This document shows positions 48,381 to 56,850 of a DNA stretch of 64,000 nt, piece by piece. The stretch covers positions 26,800-90,799 of the forward strand of contig CACGHT010000001.1 of assembly GCA_902572925.1 (NCBI GenBank). Reading direction: 5' to 3'. This DNA comes from an uncultured Pelagibacteraceae bacterium (GTDB lineage Bacteria > Pseudomonadota > Alphaproteobacteria > Pelagibacterales > Pelagibacteraceae). Numbering within the stretch: position 1 is the stretch's first letter; each line of letters begins with the position of its first letter. Under the pieces are notes generated by a model. That model was not told the origin of the DNA. It did no database searches and saw only the letters and a program-made list of their open reading frames with translations. The position numbers and the translations under genes were made by a program.

Positions 48381-48608
48381 ATGGAATTAGAAGCAGCAAA
48401 AATGATCGGAGCAGGTTTGGCGGCAATTGCCCTAGCTGGTGCCGGTGTTGGTATAGGTATTATTTTTGGTAATTACCTTTCGGGTGCAATGAGAAACCCA
48501 TCTGCGGCTCAGAAACAGTTTCCTAATTTACTTTTAGGGTTTGCCTTAGCAGAGGCAACTGGGTTGTTTGGATTGGTTGTAGCGTTAATCATACTTTTTG
48601 CATTTTAA
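48381..48608 (+). CDS. atpE: ATP synthase F0 subunit c
   Basis: A protein of 75 aa forming a hairpin of two membrane helices. Helix 1 has the close-packing AGAGVGIGIIFG glycines, the polar loop has RNPSAAQ, and helix 2 has the ion-carrying Glu in ALAEATGLFG. The Na+-binding Gln of helix 1 and Ser after the Glu are not seen, so it is a proton-type ring. It is preceded by an unusually strong ribosome binding site. Confidence 0.97.
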   Translation: MELEAAKMIGAGLAAIALAGAGVGIGIIFGNYLSGAMRNPSAAQKQFPNLLLGFALAEATGLFGLVVALIILFAF

Positions 48609-48612
48609 ATAG

Positions 48613-49203
48613 ATGGTTAAAAAAATATTTTTTCAGTTAATATTTTTTAATCTCTTTTTTTTAAAAGAGGTTTTTGCAGCTGAAAGTGGAGGTATGCCTC
48701 AATTAAATCCAGAATTTTGGATTTCACAAATTTTTTGGTTAACACTTACTTTTGGTATTCTGTACATTGTATTATCTAAACTAATACTACCTAAGATAAG
48801 TGCAAACCTTGAATTAAGAAAATCGCAAATACAAGAAAATATTGAGGCAGCAGAAAAACAGAGAGAAAGTAGTGAAGCCAAGCTTAAAGAGTACGATGAT
48901 ATTATTTCAAAAAGTAAATTAGAAGCTAATAACATTTTTAAAGAAGCTAGGGAAAATGTGCTCAAAGAAATAAATGCGAAAAAAGAAACTTTAGATAAAC
49001 AAATCGATGAGGAAATAAAGAAAGTTGAGCAAGAAATAAATTTACTAAGAAAAGGTGCTTCAGAGAAAATCAATAAAATTGCAATCGAAACTACTTCAGA
49101 GTTATTGGTGAAATTAATCGGTACGGAAGTTAATAATAGTAGTATTTCCGCGATCGTTGATGATTTATCTAAAAGAAATGGGGATAAATATTATGGCAAT
49201 TGA
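48613..49203 (+). CDS. atpG: ATP synthase F0 subunit b'
   Basis: A protein of 196 aa. An N-terminal hydrophobic stretch resembles a signal peptide (FFQLIFFNLFFLKEVFAAE), followed by a membrane helix (FWISQIFWLTLTFGILYIVL) and a long Lys/Glu-rich coiled coil (IEAAEKQRESSEAKLKEYDDII). This b' subunit pairs with b in the peripheral stalk, as in other alphaproteobacteria and in chloroplasts. The symbol follows the b' convention and is not the F1 gamma gene. It overlaps the next gene, atpF, by 11 bp. Confidence 0.92.
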   Translation: MVKKIFFQLIFFNLFFLKEVFAAESGGMPQLNPEFWISQIFWLTLTFGILYIVLSKLILPKISANLELRKSQIQENIEAAEKQRESSEAKLKEYDDIISKSKLEANNIFKEARENVLKEINAKKETLDKQIDEEIKKVEQEINLLRKGASEKINKIAIETTSELLVKLIGTEVNNSSISAIVDDLSKRNGDKYYGN

Positions 49204-49690
49204 TGCAACATTTTGGGTAGCTGTATCGTTTATTATTTTCTTTGGAGGCTTAATATATCTTAAGGTTCCACAAAAAATAAATGAAATACTAAATAAATTA
49301 ATTTCAGATATCAAAAATGAGATTGATGAAAGTGAAAAGCTTAGAACAGAAGCTAAAACTTTATTGGATAATGCTCAAAAAAAACTGGATACAGCTCAAT
49401 CAGTTAGTAAGGAAATATTGGCACAAGCGAAAAAAGACAGTGATAATCTTATTATTGAATTAAACGATAAATTTCATAAATCTTCAGAAATTAAAAAAAA
49501 TTCAACAGAAAACAAGATAAATCAAATGAAAGACGCGGCAATAAAAGAAATAAAAGATGCTTCAATTAAAGTTGCGGTAGACTCAGTTAAAAAGATAATT
49601 ACTACATCGGTTGATAAGTCTAAGCTTGATAACTTGTTTCAAAAAAATTTGGATGAAACAAAAGAAGAGTTAAAAAAAATCAACTCATAA
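49193..49690 (+). CDS. atpF: ATP synthase F0 subunit b
   Basis: A protein of 165 aa from ATG 49193, preceded by GGGGAT; upstream in-frame ATGs would overlap b' more. It has one membrane helix at the start (FWVAVSFIIFFGGLIYL) and a long Lys-rich coiled coil (IDESEKLRTEAKTLLDNAQKKLD). It forms the peripheral stalk with b'. It is last of the F0 set; the F1 genes are elsewhere, as usual in alphaproteobacteria. The carotenoid genes begin 40 bp later on the same strand. Confidence 0.93.
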   Translation: MAIDATFWVAVSFIIFFGGLIYLKVPQKINEILNKLISDIKNEIDESEKLRTEAKTLLDNAQKKLDTAQSVSKEILAQAKKDSDNLIIELNDKFHKSSEIKKNSTENKINQMKDAAIKEIKDASIKVAVDSVKKIITTSVDKSKLDNLFQKNLDETKEELKKINS

Positions 49691-49695
49691 TACTC

Positions 49696-49722
49696 TTACA
49701 ATTTTACAAAAAAGACTATAAA
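49696..49722 (+). promoter_or_regulatory. Possible promoter before crtI
   Basis: TTACAA (49696-49701) and TATAAA (49717-49722) are separated by 15 bp, shorter than ideal. Transcription would start at or beside the crtI ATG (49731). The 40-bp spacer is otherwise plain AT-rich DNA. Read-through from the F0 operon is the main alternative. Confidence 0.25.
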
Positions 49723-49730
49723 TTATATAG

Positions 49731-51191
49731 ATGAATTCCGTTGTTATAGGTTCAGGGTTTGGAGGAATAGCTGCAGCTTTACGTCTTAAAGCTAAAGGGC
49801 ATAAAGTTACTTTAATCGAAAAACATCGAGATCTTGGAGGAAGAGCTAGAGTATTTCAAAAAAATGGCTTCATCTACGATGGTGGACCAACAGTAATTAC
49901 TGCTCCATATTTGATAAATGAATTATTTGAATTATTTCAAAAAAAACCAGAAGATTATATAAAACTCACTCCACTAAAAGTTTGGTACCAATTCATTTTC
50001 GAAGATAAATCAAAATTTAATTACTCTGGGGACGAGCTAGAGATGAAAAAACAAATAAAAGAGATAAATGAAAAAGATGTTGAGGGTTATGAAAAATTAG
50101 TCAATTTTACAAAAAAAATTTTTGATAAAGGTTTCACGGAGCTTGCTGATGTACCCTTTGATAAACCATTTGTAATGATGCAGCAATTGCCAGCACTACT
50201 AAAACTAAAAAGTTATAAATCTGTTTATTCTTTAGTCTCCTCATATATAGAAAATGAAAAATTGAGGAGAATGCTTAGTATGCACCCATTATTAGTTGGG
50301 GGAAATCCTTTTACTACAACTTCAATTTATGGATTAATCTTATACCTAGAAAAAAAATGGGGTATTCATTACTCAATGGGTGGAACAGGAAATATTATCA
50401 AAGGTTTTGAAAAATTAATGGATGAAGTCGGGATTAAAATAATTAAAGGTCACGAAGTTACTAAAATTATTTCAAACAAAAAAAAAATTACTAGTATCCA
50501 ATTAGATGATCAAACAATAATAGAGTCTAGCAATGTAATTTGTAATGCTGATCCTCCTGCTGTTTACGAGAAAATGTTAAATGGGAATACAAGTAATTCA
50601 TTTCTTTTTAGATGGAAAAAAAACCGAATGGAATATTCAATGGGATTATTTGTCTATTACTTTGGTACCAAAAAAAAATACAATAATGTTGAACACCATA
50701 CTATTAAGTTTGGAAACAAATATAAAGAACATCTAGATGACATTTTCAATAACAAAAAATTAAACGACGATATTAGTTATTATCTTCACAGACCCTCTGC
50801 AACCGATAAAACTATGGCTCCCGAAGGTAACGATTGTTTTTATGTTTTAGTCCCAGTGCCAAATAATCAATCAAAAATTGACTGGTCTGTTGAGGGAGAA
50901 AAAATGAAAAATTTGGTTATTGATAAAATGCAAAATGATTTAATGCCAGATCTCAAAAGAAATATTGTAGAAGATTTTTATTTAACACCTGATTACTTTG
51001 AAAAAGATTTAAATACAAAATATGGTTCAGGTTTTTCAATCCAACCAAAATTTTCTCAATCTGCATATTTTAGATTTCACAATAAGTCTGAGATATACAA
51101 AGGACTTTATTTTGTTGGCGCAGGAACCCATCCTGGAGCAGGTGTACCTGGAGTGCTTTCGTCAGCAAAGGTATTAGAAAAGATTTTATGA
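49731..51191 (+). CDS. crtI: Phytoene desaturase
   Basis: A protein of 486 aa. The N-terminal FAD site is VVIGSGFGGIAAALRLKAKG with GGRARVFQKNGFIYDGGPTV, the CrtI-type start; the C-terminal GLYFVGAGTHPGAGVPGVLSSAK is the bacterial-type carotenoid desaturase signature. It converts phytoene to lycopene in several steps. It heads crtI-crtB-crtY-blh-ispH, 40 bp after atpF. The crtB start overlaps its stop (ATGA). Confidence 0.95.
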   Translation: MNSVVIGSGFGGIAAALRLKAKGHKVTLIEKHRDLGGRARVFQKNGFIYDGGPTVITAPYLINELFELFQKKPEDYIKLTPLKVWYQFIFEDKSKFNYSGDELEMKKQIKEINEKDVEGYEKLVNFTKKIFDKGFTELADVPFDKPFVMMQQLPALLKLKSYKSVYSLVSSYIENEKLRRMLSMHPLLVGGNPFTTTSIYGLILYLEKKWGIHYSMGGTGNIIKGFEKLMDEVGIKIIKGHEVTKIISNKKKITSIQLDDQTIIESSNVICNADPPAVYEKMLNGNTSNSFLFRWKKNRMEYSMGLFVYYFGTKKKYNNVEHHTIKFGNKYKEHLDDIFNNKKLNDDISYYLHRPSATDKTMAPEGNDCFYVLVPVPNNQSKIDWSVEGEKMKNLVIDKMQNDLMPDLKRNIVEDFYLTPDYFEKDLNTKYGSGFSIQPKFSQSAYFRFHNKSEIYKGLYFVGAGTHPGAGVPGVLSSAKVLEKIL

Positions 51192-52042
51192 TGACTGATA
51201 AAAATTACTTATCAGTTTATGCAAAATCTTTTAATTGGGCAGGTTTTTTTTTACCTAAAAAAACATATAAAAAATGCTCTGCGTTGTATGATTTTTGTAG
51301 AGTTGCTGACAATATTGCAGACGATGAAGAAAAATTAGAAGTTAAAGAAATTAAATTTAAACAATTTAAAAAAGATTTTATTCAAAAGAATTTTGATAAT
51401 CAAATTGTTAAAAATATGTGGGACCTAATTGATGAATTTAAAATTTCAGTAAAAATTGTCGAAGATCTATTAGATGGTATAAATTCAGATATAAAAGATA
51501 AGGTGATATTAAATTCAAAAAAAGACCTTTTAATTTATTCTTACAGAGTTGCTGGAACTGTTGGTTTGATGATGGCAAAAATTTTAAAAGTTAATAAAAA
51601 AAGCTCACTTAAGTCAGCTATTGATCTCGGTATCGCAATGCAACTTACAAATATATCAAGAGATGTAATTGAAGATTCAAAAATAAATAGATTTTATATA
51701 AATAAAAATTTTGAGGAAATTACATCGACTATAGATCTTGCAGATACCTTTTATAAGAATTCCTTTTATTCTATAAAAGACATTCCAATAAGTTTTAGAT
51801 TTTCAATTTTAGTCGCAAGAAGAATCTACCGAAAAATAGGCTATAATATTCTAAATAAAAAAACGTTTGAAAATTATAAAAATTCTGGAAAAATTTATGT
51901 ATCCAATATTGAAAAGAGTATAGAGACTATTTTTGCAATTTTTGATCTTATAAGGTTATCTCTAACCAGTATTAAAGAAGATCAGATACAACATGATCAT
52001 TTTTTAATTAATGAGGAAATAAATCTAGATGAAAGAATTTGA
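51188..52042 (+). CDS. crtB: Phytoene synthase
   Basis: A protein of 284 aa of the squalene/phytoene synthase family. Asp-rich motifs for diphosphate binding are YDFCRVADNIADDEE and QLTNISRDVIEDSKINRFYI. It joins two geranylgeranyl diphosphates to phytoene. No GGPP synthase (crtE) gene is in the window, so GGPP must come from a prenyltransferase encoded elsewhere. It overlaps crtI by 4 bp and crtY by 14 bp. Another ATG at 51191 is a possible start. Confidence 0.94.
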   Translation: MMTDKNYLSVYAKSFNWAGFFLPKKTYKKCSALYDFCRVADNIADDEEKLEVKEIKFKQFKKDFIQKNFDNQIVKNMWDLIDEFKISVKIVEDLLDGINSDIKDKVILNSKKDLLIYSYRVAGTVGLMMAKILKVNKKSSLKSAIDLGIAMQLTNISRDVIEDSKINRFYINKNFEEITSTIDLADTFYKNSFYSIKDIPISFRFSILVARRIYRKIGYNILNKKTFENYKNSGKIYVSNIEKSIETIFAIFDLIRLSLTSIKEDQIQHDHFLINEEINLDERI

Positions 52043-53096
52043 CTATGTCATTATTGGTGGAGGCTGTGCTGGTTTATCTTTAGCATATGAATTGGAAATT
52101 CATGAAAAGCTTAAAGATAAAACTTTGGCGATCATAGAGCCAAGAGATGAATACAAAAGAGACAAAACTTGGTCTTTTTGGAAAGTAACATCTCACAATT
52201 TTGATGATTGTGTAAAAAAAAATTGGGAAAATTTTTCAATTAATATTCCTAAAAAAACTAACTATTTGCAGTGTAAAAGTTCTCCATATCAAAGTATTGA
52301 CAGTGGTTTATTCTATGAAAAAATTAACAACAAACTAAATGAAAATAAAAATATTTCCTACTTTAAAGATGTCAGTGAAATTAGTTTAAAAAATTCTTTT
52401 ATTTTTAATAGCGTACCATTCATTAAAAAAGATTATCGAAATCTTTGGCAACATTTTTGTGGAGTGGAAATCGAAACTAAAAATAATTTTTTTGATGATG
52501 AAATTTTTAACCTTATGGATTTTGATTGTGATCAAAGAGAAAGTGTTCATTTTTTTTATACCTTACCCTACTCAAAAAATACTGCTTTAGTCGAAACCAC
52601 TTGGTTGTCTAAAATTAATGACAATTCTCAAAAAGATTATGACAAACAGATAAAAGATTACATTGAAAATCATCTAAATTTGAAAGATTACAAGATAATT
52701 TATAAAGAGGAGGGGGCGATACCTTTATTTTACCCAATCGATGAGAATGAAAAAAATAGAATAAATATTGGAACTGCTGGTGGTATGACTAGATTAAGTA
52801 CAGGTTATACTTTTTTAAATATTCAAGAACATAGTAAATATATTAGAGAAAATATTGAAAATATTGCTAATGTTAAAAAATATAAAATAAGCACTAAATA
52901 TCAGTTTTTAGATGAAATATTTTTAAGAGTTCTTGAAAAACATCCAGAAAAAATGTCTGATATATTCTTTAAAATGTTTAAGGCTTCACCAAAGACTGTT
53001 ATAAAATTTTTGTCCAATAAAAGTAATTTTTTCGAGGATTTGTCTATTATTTTAAGAATGCCTAAATTGACTTTTATAAAAGCATTATTTTATTAG
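52029..53096 (+). CDS. crtY: Lycopene beta-cyclase (CrtY type)
   Basis: A protein of 355 aa. It has YVIIGGGCAGLSLAYEL (dinucleotide site), IEPRDEYKRDKTWSFW (the CrtY-type box), YTLPYSKNTALVETTWL and INIGTAGGMTRLSTGYTF, the last being the conserved cyclase segment. It turns lycopene into beta-carotene, the substrate of Blh. It overlaps crtB by 14 bp; blh follows after 12 bp. Lycopene cyclases of unrelated types (CrtL, CrtYcd) do not match these motifs as well. Confidence 0.92.
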   Translation: MKEFDYVIIGGGCAGLSLAYELEIHEKLKDKTLAIIEPRDEYKRDKTWSFWKVTSHNFDDCVKKNWENFSINIPKKTNYLQCKSSPYQSIDSGLFYEKINNKLNENKNISYFKDVSEISLKNSFIFNSVPFIKKDYRNLWQHFCGVEIETKNNFFDDEIFNLMDFDCDQRESVHFFYTLPYSKNTALVETTWLSKINDNSQKDYDKQIKDYIENHLNLKDYKIIYKEEGAIPLFYPIDENEKNRINIGTAGGMTRLSTGYTFLNIQEHSKYIRENIENIANVKKYKISTKYQFLDEIFLRVLEKHPEKMSDIFFKMFKASPKTVIKFLSNKSNFFEDLSIILRMPKLTFIKALFY

Positions 53097-53108
53097 TAGA
53101 ATTTTAAA

Positions 53109-54044
53109 ATGAATAACAGATCAAAAAAAATAAATTTTAATCATTCTTTCATTTTTTTTTTAGTTTGTAATATTTTTTCATTGATAGCTTTTAAGTTTAA
53201 GACTTTGGCAATTTCACCATTTATTTGTTTGTTATTAATTTTAAGTATCGGTATATCTCATGGATCACTTGACAATTTAAAAGGAAGAAAACTTTTTCAA
53301 ATCTTTAAATTTAAAAAATTTTATATTTTTTACTTGGCATATATTTTAATAGCCATCATAGTTATAATTTTATGGATACTCATACCATATGTTTCTTTAA
53401 TCATTTTTTTAATGGTTGCCTCATATCATTTTGGAAAAGAAGACACTCAATTTTTAATAGTTGAAAACTCTTATTACAATCAATTTTTATTTTTGTTAAA
53501 AGGTTCTTTAATTGTTTTTGCACCAATGTATTTCCATTTCGATGAGACAATATCAATATTCAAATTGCTGTTTATTGAAAAAGAAAATTTCTATAATTTT
53601 TTAGATTTAATAGAGTCGAAAAAGATATTGTTATATTGTATTATTTTATCAACACTAGCAAATATTCTACTATTTGCAAAAAATTTTGAACTAAAGAAAT
53701 TCACAATATTTTTAGATTACTTTTCAATCATAATAATAAATTATTATTTTTCTCCGTTAGTAGCTTTTACAATTTACTTCTGCTTTTTACACTCTGTAAG
53801 ACATAGTATCTCATTAATGTCTGAATTAGACAGGGATGACCTTGGAAATGGATTTAAAATCTTTGTAAAAAAGGCTTTACCACTAACAATTATTACAGCT
53901 ATTTTTTGTGCAATTGGCCTTTATTTACTAAGTAATGCTTACAATTTAGAAAGTTCAATTCTTAAAATTATATTTATAGGTTTGGCGTCTTTGACCTTTC
54001 CACATATATTGCTTGAGTATTTAATTGAAAAAAATGAAAAATAA
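53109..54044 (+). CDS. blh: Brp/Blh-type beta-carotene 15,15'-dioxygenase
   Basis: A protein of 311 aa with about eight membrane segments. Conserved histidine patches of the Blh family are visible: GISHGSLDNLKG, ASYHFGKEDTQF and FLHSVRHSISLM, the likely iron ligands. It cleaves beta-carotene to two retinals. In SAR11 the retinal serves proteorhodopsin, whose gene is not in this window. Its last codons overlap ispH by 11 bp. The presence of crtI, crtB and crtY directly upstream makes the assignment strong. Confidence 0.94.
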   Translation: MNNRSKKINFNHSFIFFLVCNIFSLIAFKFKTLAISPFICLLLILSIGISHGSLDNLKGRKLFQIFKFKKFYIFYLAYILIAIIVIILWILIPYVSLIIFLMVASYHFGKEDTQFLIVENSYYNQFLFLLKGSLIVFAPMYFHFDETISIFKLLFIEKENFYNFLDLIESKKILLYCIILSTLANILLFAKNFELKKFTIFLDYFSIIIINYYFSPLVAFTIYFCFLHSVRHSISLMSELDRDDLGNGFKIFVKKALPLTIITAIFCAIGLYLLSNAYNLESSILKIIFIGLASLTFPHILLEYLIEKNEK

Positions 54045-54978
54045 ACATTTGAAAATATTACTTTCTGCACCAAGAGGTTTTTGTGCAGGTGTTGAGAGAG
54101 CTATAGAAATTGTAGAAAAATCAATCAAAAAATTTGGTGCTCCAGTTTATGTTCGCCATGAAATTGTGCATAATAAATATGTTGTAGACGATTTAAAAAA
54201 TAAGGGTGCAATCTTTGTTGAGGAGCTCGAGGAGATAGAAGATAAAACAAGGCCAGTTATTTTTTCTGCACATGGTGTTCCAAAAAAAATACCGGAAGAT
54301 GCTAAAAACTATAACATGACTTATATAGATGCTACATGTCCATTAGTATCCAAAGTACATAGAGAAGCGGAAAATTTACATAAAGCTGGGTATCATTTAA
54401 TTTTGATAGGACATCAAAATCACCCTGAAGTAATCGGTACCATGGGTCAATTACCAAAAGGATCAATTGATCTTGTTCAAAATGAGGATGAGGCCAAAAA
54501 ATATAAACCTCATAACAACAAAAAAATTTCATATGTAACTCAAACAACGCTATCAGTAGATGATACAAAAGATATAATTCAAATTTTAAAAGATAGATTT
54601 CCTAATATAAAAGAACCAATTAAAGAAGATATTTGTTACGCCACAACGAATAGACAATTGGCTGTAAAAAATATTGCAAAAAAATGTGATTTATTTTTTG
54701 TAATTGGTAGTAGAAATTCATCTAATTCAGTTAGATTAGTAGAGGTTGCAAAAAAATCTGGCTGCTCTAACTCGCTATTAATTCATTCACAAAGTGAAAT
54801 ACCATTCGATTTAATTAAAGACTCAAATATAATTGGAATTTCCTCTGGGGCTTCCGCACCAGAAATTTTGGTCAATAATTTTATAGATGAGCTAAAAAAT
54901 AAATTTACAGTCAGTATAGATGAAGTAGAAATAATTAAAGAAAATGTTGTTTTCAAAGCACCAAAAAAATTAAACTAA
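54034..54978 (+). CDS. ispH: 4-hydroxy-3-methylbut-2-enyl diphosphate reductase
   Basis: A protein of 314 aa from ATG 54034 (a TTG at 54025 is in the blh end). Cluster cysteines are in APRGFCAGVERAIEI, IDATCPLVSKVHRE and KEDICYATTNRQLAV; the HGVP and TQTTLSVDDT segments are also typical. It makes IPP and DMAPP, the last MEP-pathway step. Its position behind blh ties precursor supply to carotenoid and retinal synthesis. thrB begins 1 bp after its stop. Confidence 0.96.
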   Translation: MKNKHLKILLSAPRGFCAGVERAIEIVEKSIKKFGAPVYVRHEIVHNKYVVDDLKNKGAIFVEELEEIEDKTRPVIFSAHGVPKKIPEDAKNYNMTYIDATCPLVSKVHREAENLHKAGYHLILIGHQNHPEVIGTMGQLPKGSIDLVQNEDEAKKYKPHNNKKISYVTQTTLSVDDTKDIIQILKDRFPNIKEPIKEDICYATTNRQLAVKNIAKKCDLFFVIGSRNSSNSVRLVEVAKKSGCSNSLLIHSQSEIPFDLIKDSNIIGISSGASAPEILVNNFIDELKNKFTVSIDEVEIIKENVVFKAPKKLN

Positions 54979-54979
54979 A

Positions 54980-55945
54980 ATGGCTGTTTATACGAAAATA
55001 AGTAAAAAAGACATTTCTTATATTAACAAAAAATTTGATATAGAAAAAATTTTAGAATTTAAAGGTATAAAACAAGGGATTGAAAATACAAACTATTTAC
55101 TAAAATCAAAGAATAAAAAATTTATACTTACAATTTTCGAAAAAAGAGTATCAAAAAAAGAATTGCCTTTTTTTATGAATTTGATGGATAAATTGAATAA
55201 ATCAAAAATAAATTGCCCAAAGCCACAAACAAAAAAAGATGGTGGGTATTTAATTAATTTAAAAAATAAAGCTGCATGCATAGTTTCCTTTCTCAATGGG
55301 AAAGATAAAAAATCACTTAATTTTAAAAACTGTTATGACATTGGCAAAATGATTGCTGAAATGCACCAATCTACAAAAAAAATTAATCTTACTAGAAAAA
55401 ACTCTATGGGTGTTAGAAATCTAAATCCATTACTGAAAAGTATAAAATTTAAGTCAAAAAAATTTACTAACGTAGAAAAATTTTTAAAAAATAATTTTAA
55501 AGATATTAAAACAAAATGGCCTAAAAATTTACCGAACGGGGTAATTCATGGAGATTTGTTTATCGATAATATCTTTTTTAAAAATAATAGATTGTCAGGG
55601 GTAATCGATTTTTATTTTGCAGCTAATGACTATTTTATGTATGAAATCGCAATTTGTGTAAATGCACTATGTTTTGATAAAAAAAAATCAAAGTTTGTGT
55701 TGAACAAAAAGAAAGTAAAAAATTTAATAAAAGGTTATGAAAAAATTAGGAAAATCTCAGTTAGAGAAAGGAAATCATTAAATATTTTATGTCGTGGTGC
55801 TGCAATTAGATATTTTATGACTAGACTTTATGACTATTCAAATACTCCTAAGACAGCATTAATTAAAATAAAAGATCCAAGAGAATATTATCAAAAGCTA
55901 GTAATACACAATAATTTAAGCACTTATAAAGATTATTTAAATTAA
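54980..55945 (+). CDS. thrB: Homoserine kinase, APH-like (ThrB type II)
   Basis: A protein of 321 aa of the choline/aminoglycoside kinase-like family, not the GHMP ThrB of E. coli. It shows GIENTNYLLKSKNKKFILTIFEKR, the catalytic loop VIHGDLFIDNIFFKNNRLSG (HxDxxxxN) and the metal Asp in VIDFYFAANDYFMYEIAI. It phosphorylates homoserine in threonine synthesis; the next step, thrC, is 1 kb away on the other strand. It abuts rnhA by a shared base. Confidence 0.93.
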   Translation: MAVYTKISKKDISYINKKFDIEKILEFKGIKQGIENTNYLLKSKNKKFILTIFEKRVSKKELPFFMNLMDKLNKSKINCPKPQTKKDGGYLINLKNKAACIVSFLNGKDKKSLNFKNCYDIGKMIAEMHQSTKKINLTRKNSMGVRNLNPLLKSIKFKSKKFTNVEKFLKNNFKDIKTKWPKNLPNGVIHGDLFIDNIFFKNNRLSGVIDFYFAANDYFMYEIAICVNALCFDKKKSKFVLNKKKVKNLIKGYEKIRKISVRERKSLNILCRGAAIRYFMTRLYDYSNTPKTALIKIKDPREYYQKLVIHNNLSTYKDYLN

Positions 55946-56367
55946 TGATTAAAATATACACTGATGGTTCATGCATTGGCAATCCAGGTCAAGGTGGCTG
56001 GGCAGCAATAATATTAGATGAGGGGAAAAAAACTGAAATAAAAGGAAGTAAAAAAGATACTACAAATAATCAAATGGAATTATTAGCGCCTATAGAGGCG
56101 CTTAAAAAGATTCCAAAAGGAAGCAAAGTTCAAATTTTTACTGACTCTAAATATGTTAAGTCTGGAATAACAGAGTGGATACACAATTGGAAAAAAAATG
56201 GATGGAGAACTACAAATAAAAAAGAGGTAAGTAATAAAGAACTTTGGACAGAATTGGACCAACTAAATAGTGAATTTGAAATAAGTTGGAACTGGGTAAA
56301 AGCGCATTCAACAGATAAATTAAATAACGAAGTGGATTTACTTGCTAGAGATGCTGCAAATTTATAG
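55945..56367 (+). CDS. rnhA: Ribonuclease HI
   Basis: A protein of 140 aa. Catalytic residues are at Asp7 (IYTDGSCIGNPG), Glu45 (NNQMELLAPIEAL), Asp67 (FTDSKYVKSG) and a C-terminal Asp (NNEVDLLARDAA). The basic handle (WIHNWKKNGWRT) for hybrid binding is present. It removes RNA from DNA-RNA hybrids. It is fused in translation to thrB (shared base) and overlaps the convergent peroxiredoxin gene by 6 bp. thrB-rnhA adjacency is typical of alphaproteobacteria. Confidence 0.96.
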   Translation: MIKIYTDGSCIGNPGQGGWAAIILDEGKKTEIKGSKKDTTNNQMELLAPIEALKKIPKGSKVQIFTDSKYVKSGITEWIHNWKKNGWRTTNKKEVSNKELWTELDQLNSEFEISWNWVKAHSTDKLNNEVDLLARDAANL

Positions 56368-56850
56368 TAGATTGTTCAATAAGTTTTCTGCAGAAGTTAA
56401 GCCGCACTCTTTAGTCTCTTCTTCTTCATGAATTTTAATGACTGTAAAATTTTCAATAACCATCAAATAACGATTTGATCTAATTCCCATTCCTTTTGCA
56501 TTTCTATCAACTTCCGCACCGATTGCTTTCGTAAATACTAAATATGGGTCAGATAACATTTTAATCTTATCTCCAATATTATTAATCTCTCCCCAGCCAT
56601 TCATTACATAAGGGTCATTGACTGATAAACAAAATATATTTTCTATTCCTTTTGCTTTGATTTTATCTGCATTTGCTACAAAACCTGGTAAGTGAAGTTT
56701 GGAGCAAGTTGATGTAAATGCTCCAGGTAAACCAAATAAAACAATTTTTCCGTTACCTATGATTTCTCTTAAGTTACTTTTTTGAGGCTCTCCATCAATA
56801 AGTTGAAAAATCTCTGTATCTGGAAGTTGATCTTTTATTTTAATTTTCAT
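56362..56850 (-). CDS. Peroxiredoxin, Prx5-type
   Basis: A protein of 162 aa. The peroxidatic cysteine is Cys49 in LPGAFTSTCSKLHLPGF, the Prx5/AhpE-like P-x3-T-x2-C pattern. Cys74 and Cys149 (TKECG) are further candidates for a resolving cysteine. It reduces peroxides using thioredoxin or glutaredoxin; trxB is encoded in the window. It overlaps thrC by 4 bp and is convergent with rnhA (6-bp overlap). Confidence 0.92.
   Translation of the reverse strand: MKIKIKDQLPDTEIFQLIDGEPQKSNLREIIGNGKIVLFGLPGAFTSTCSKLHLPGFVANADKIKAKGIENIFCLSVNDPYVMNGWGEINNIGDKIKMLSDPYLVFTKAIGAEVDRNAKGMGIRSNRYLMVIENFTVIKIHEEEETKECGLTSAENLLNNLL

Noticed and set aside
48151..48426. A 91-codon minus-strand frame across the atpB/atpE junction
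   Set aside because: It is antisense to two certain F0 genes and contains no recognisable domain.
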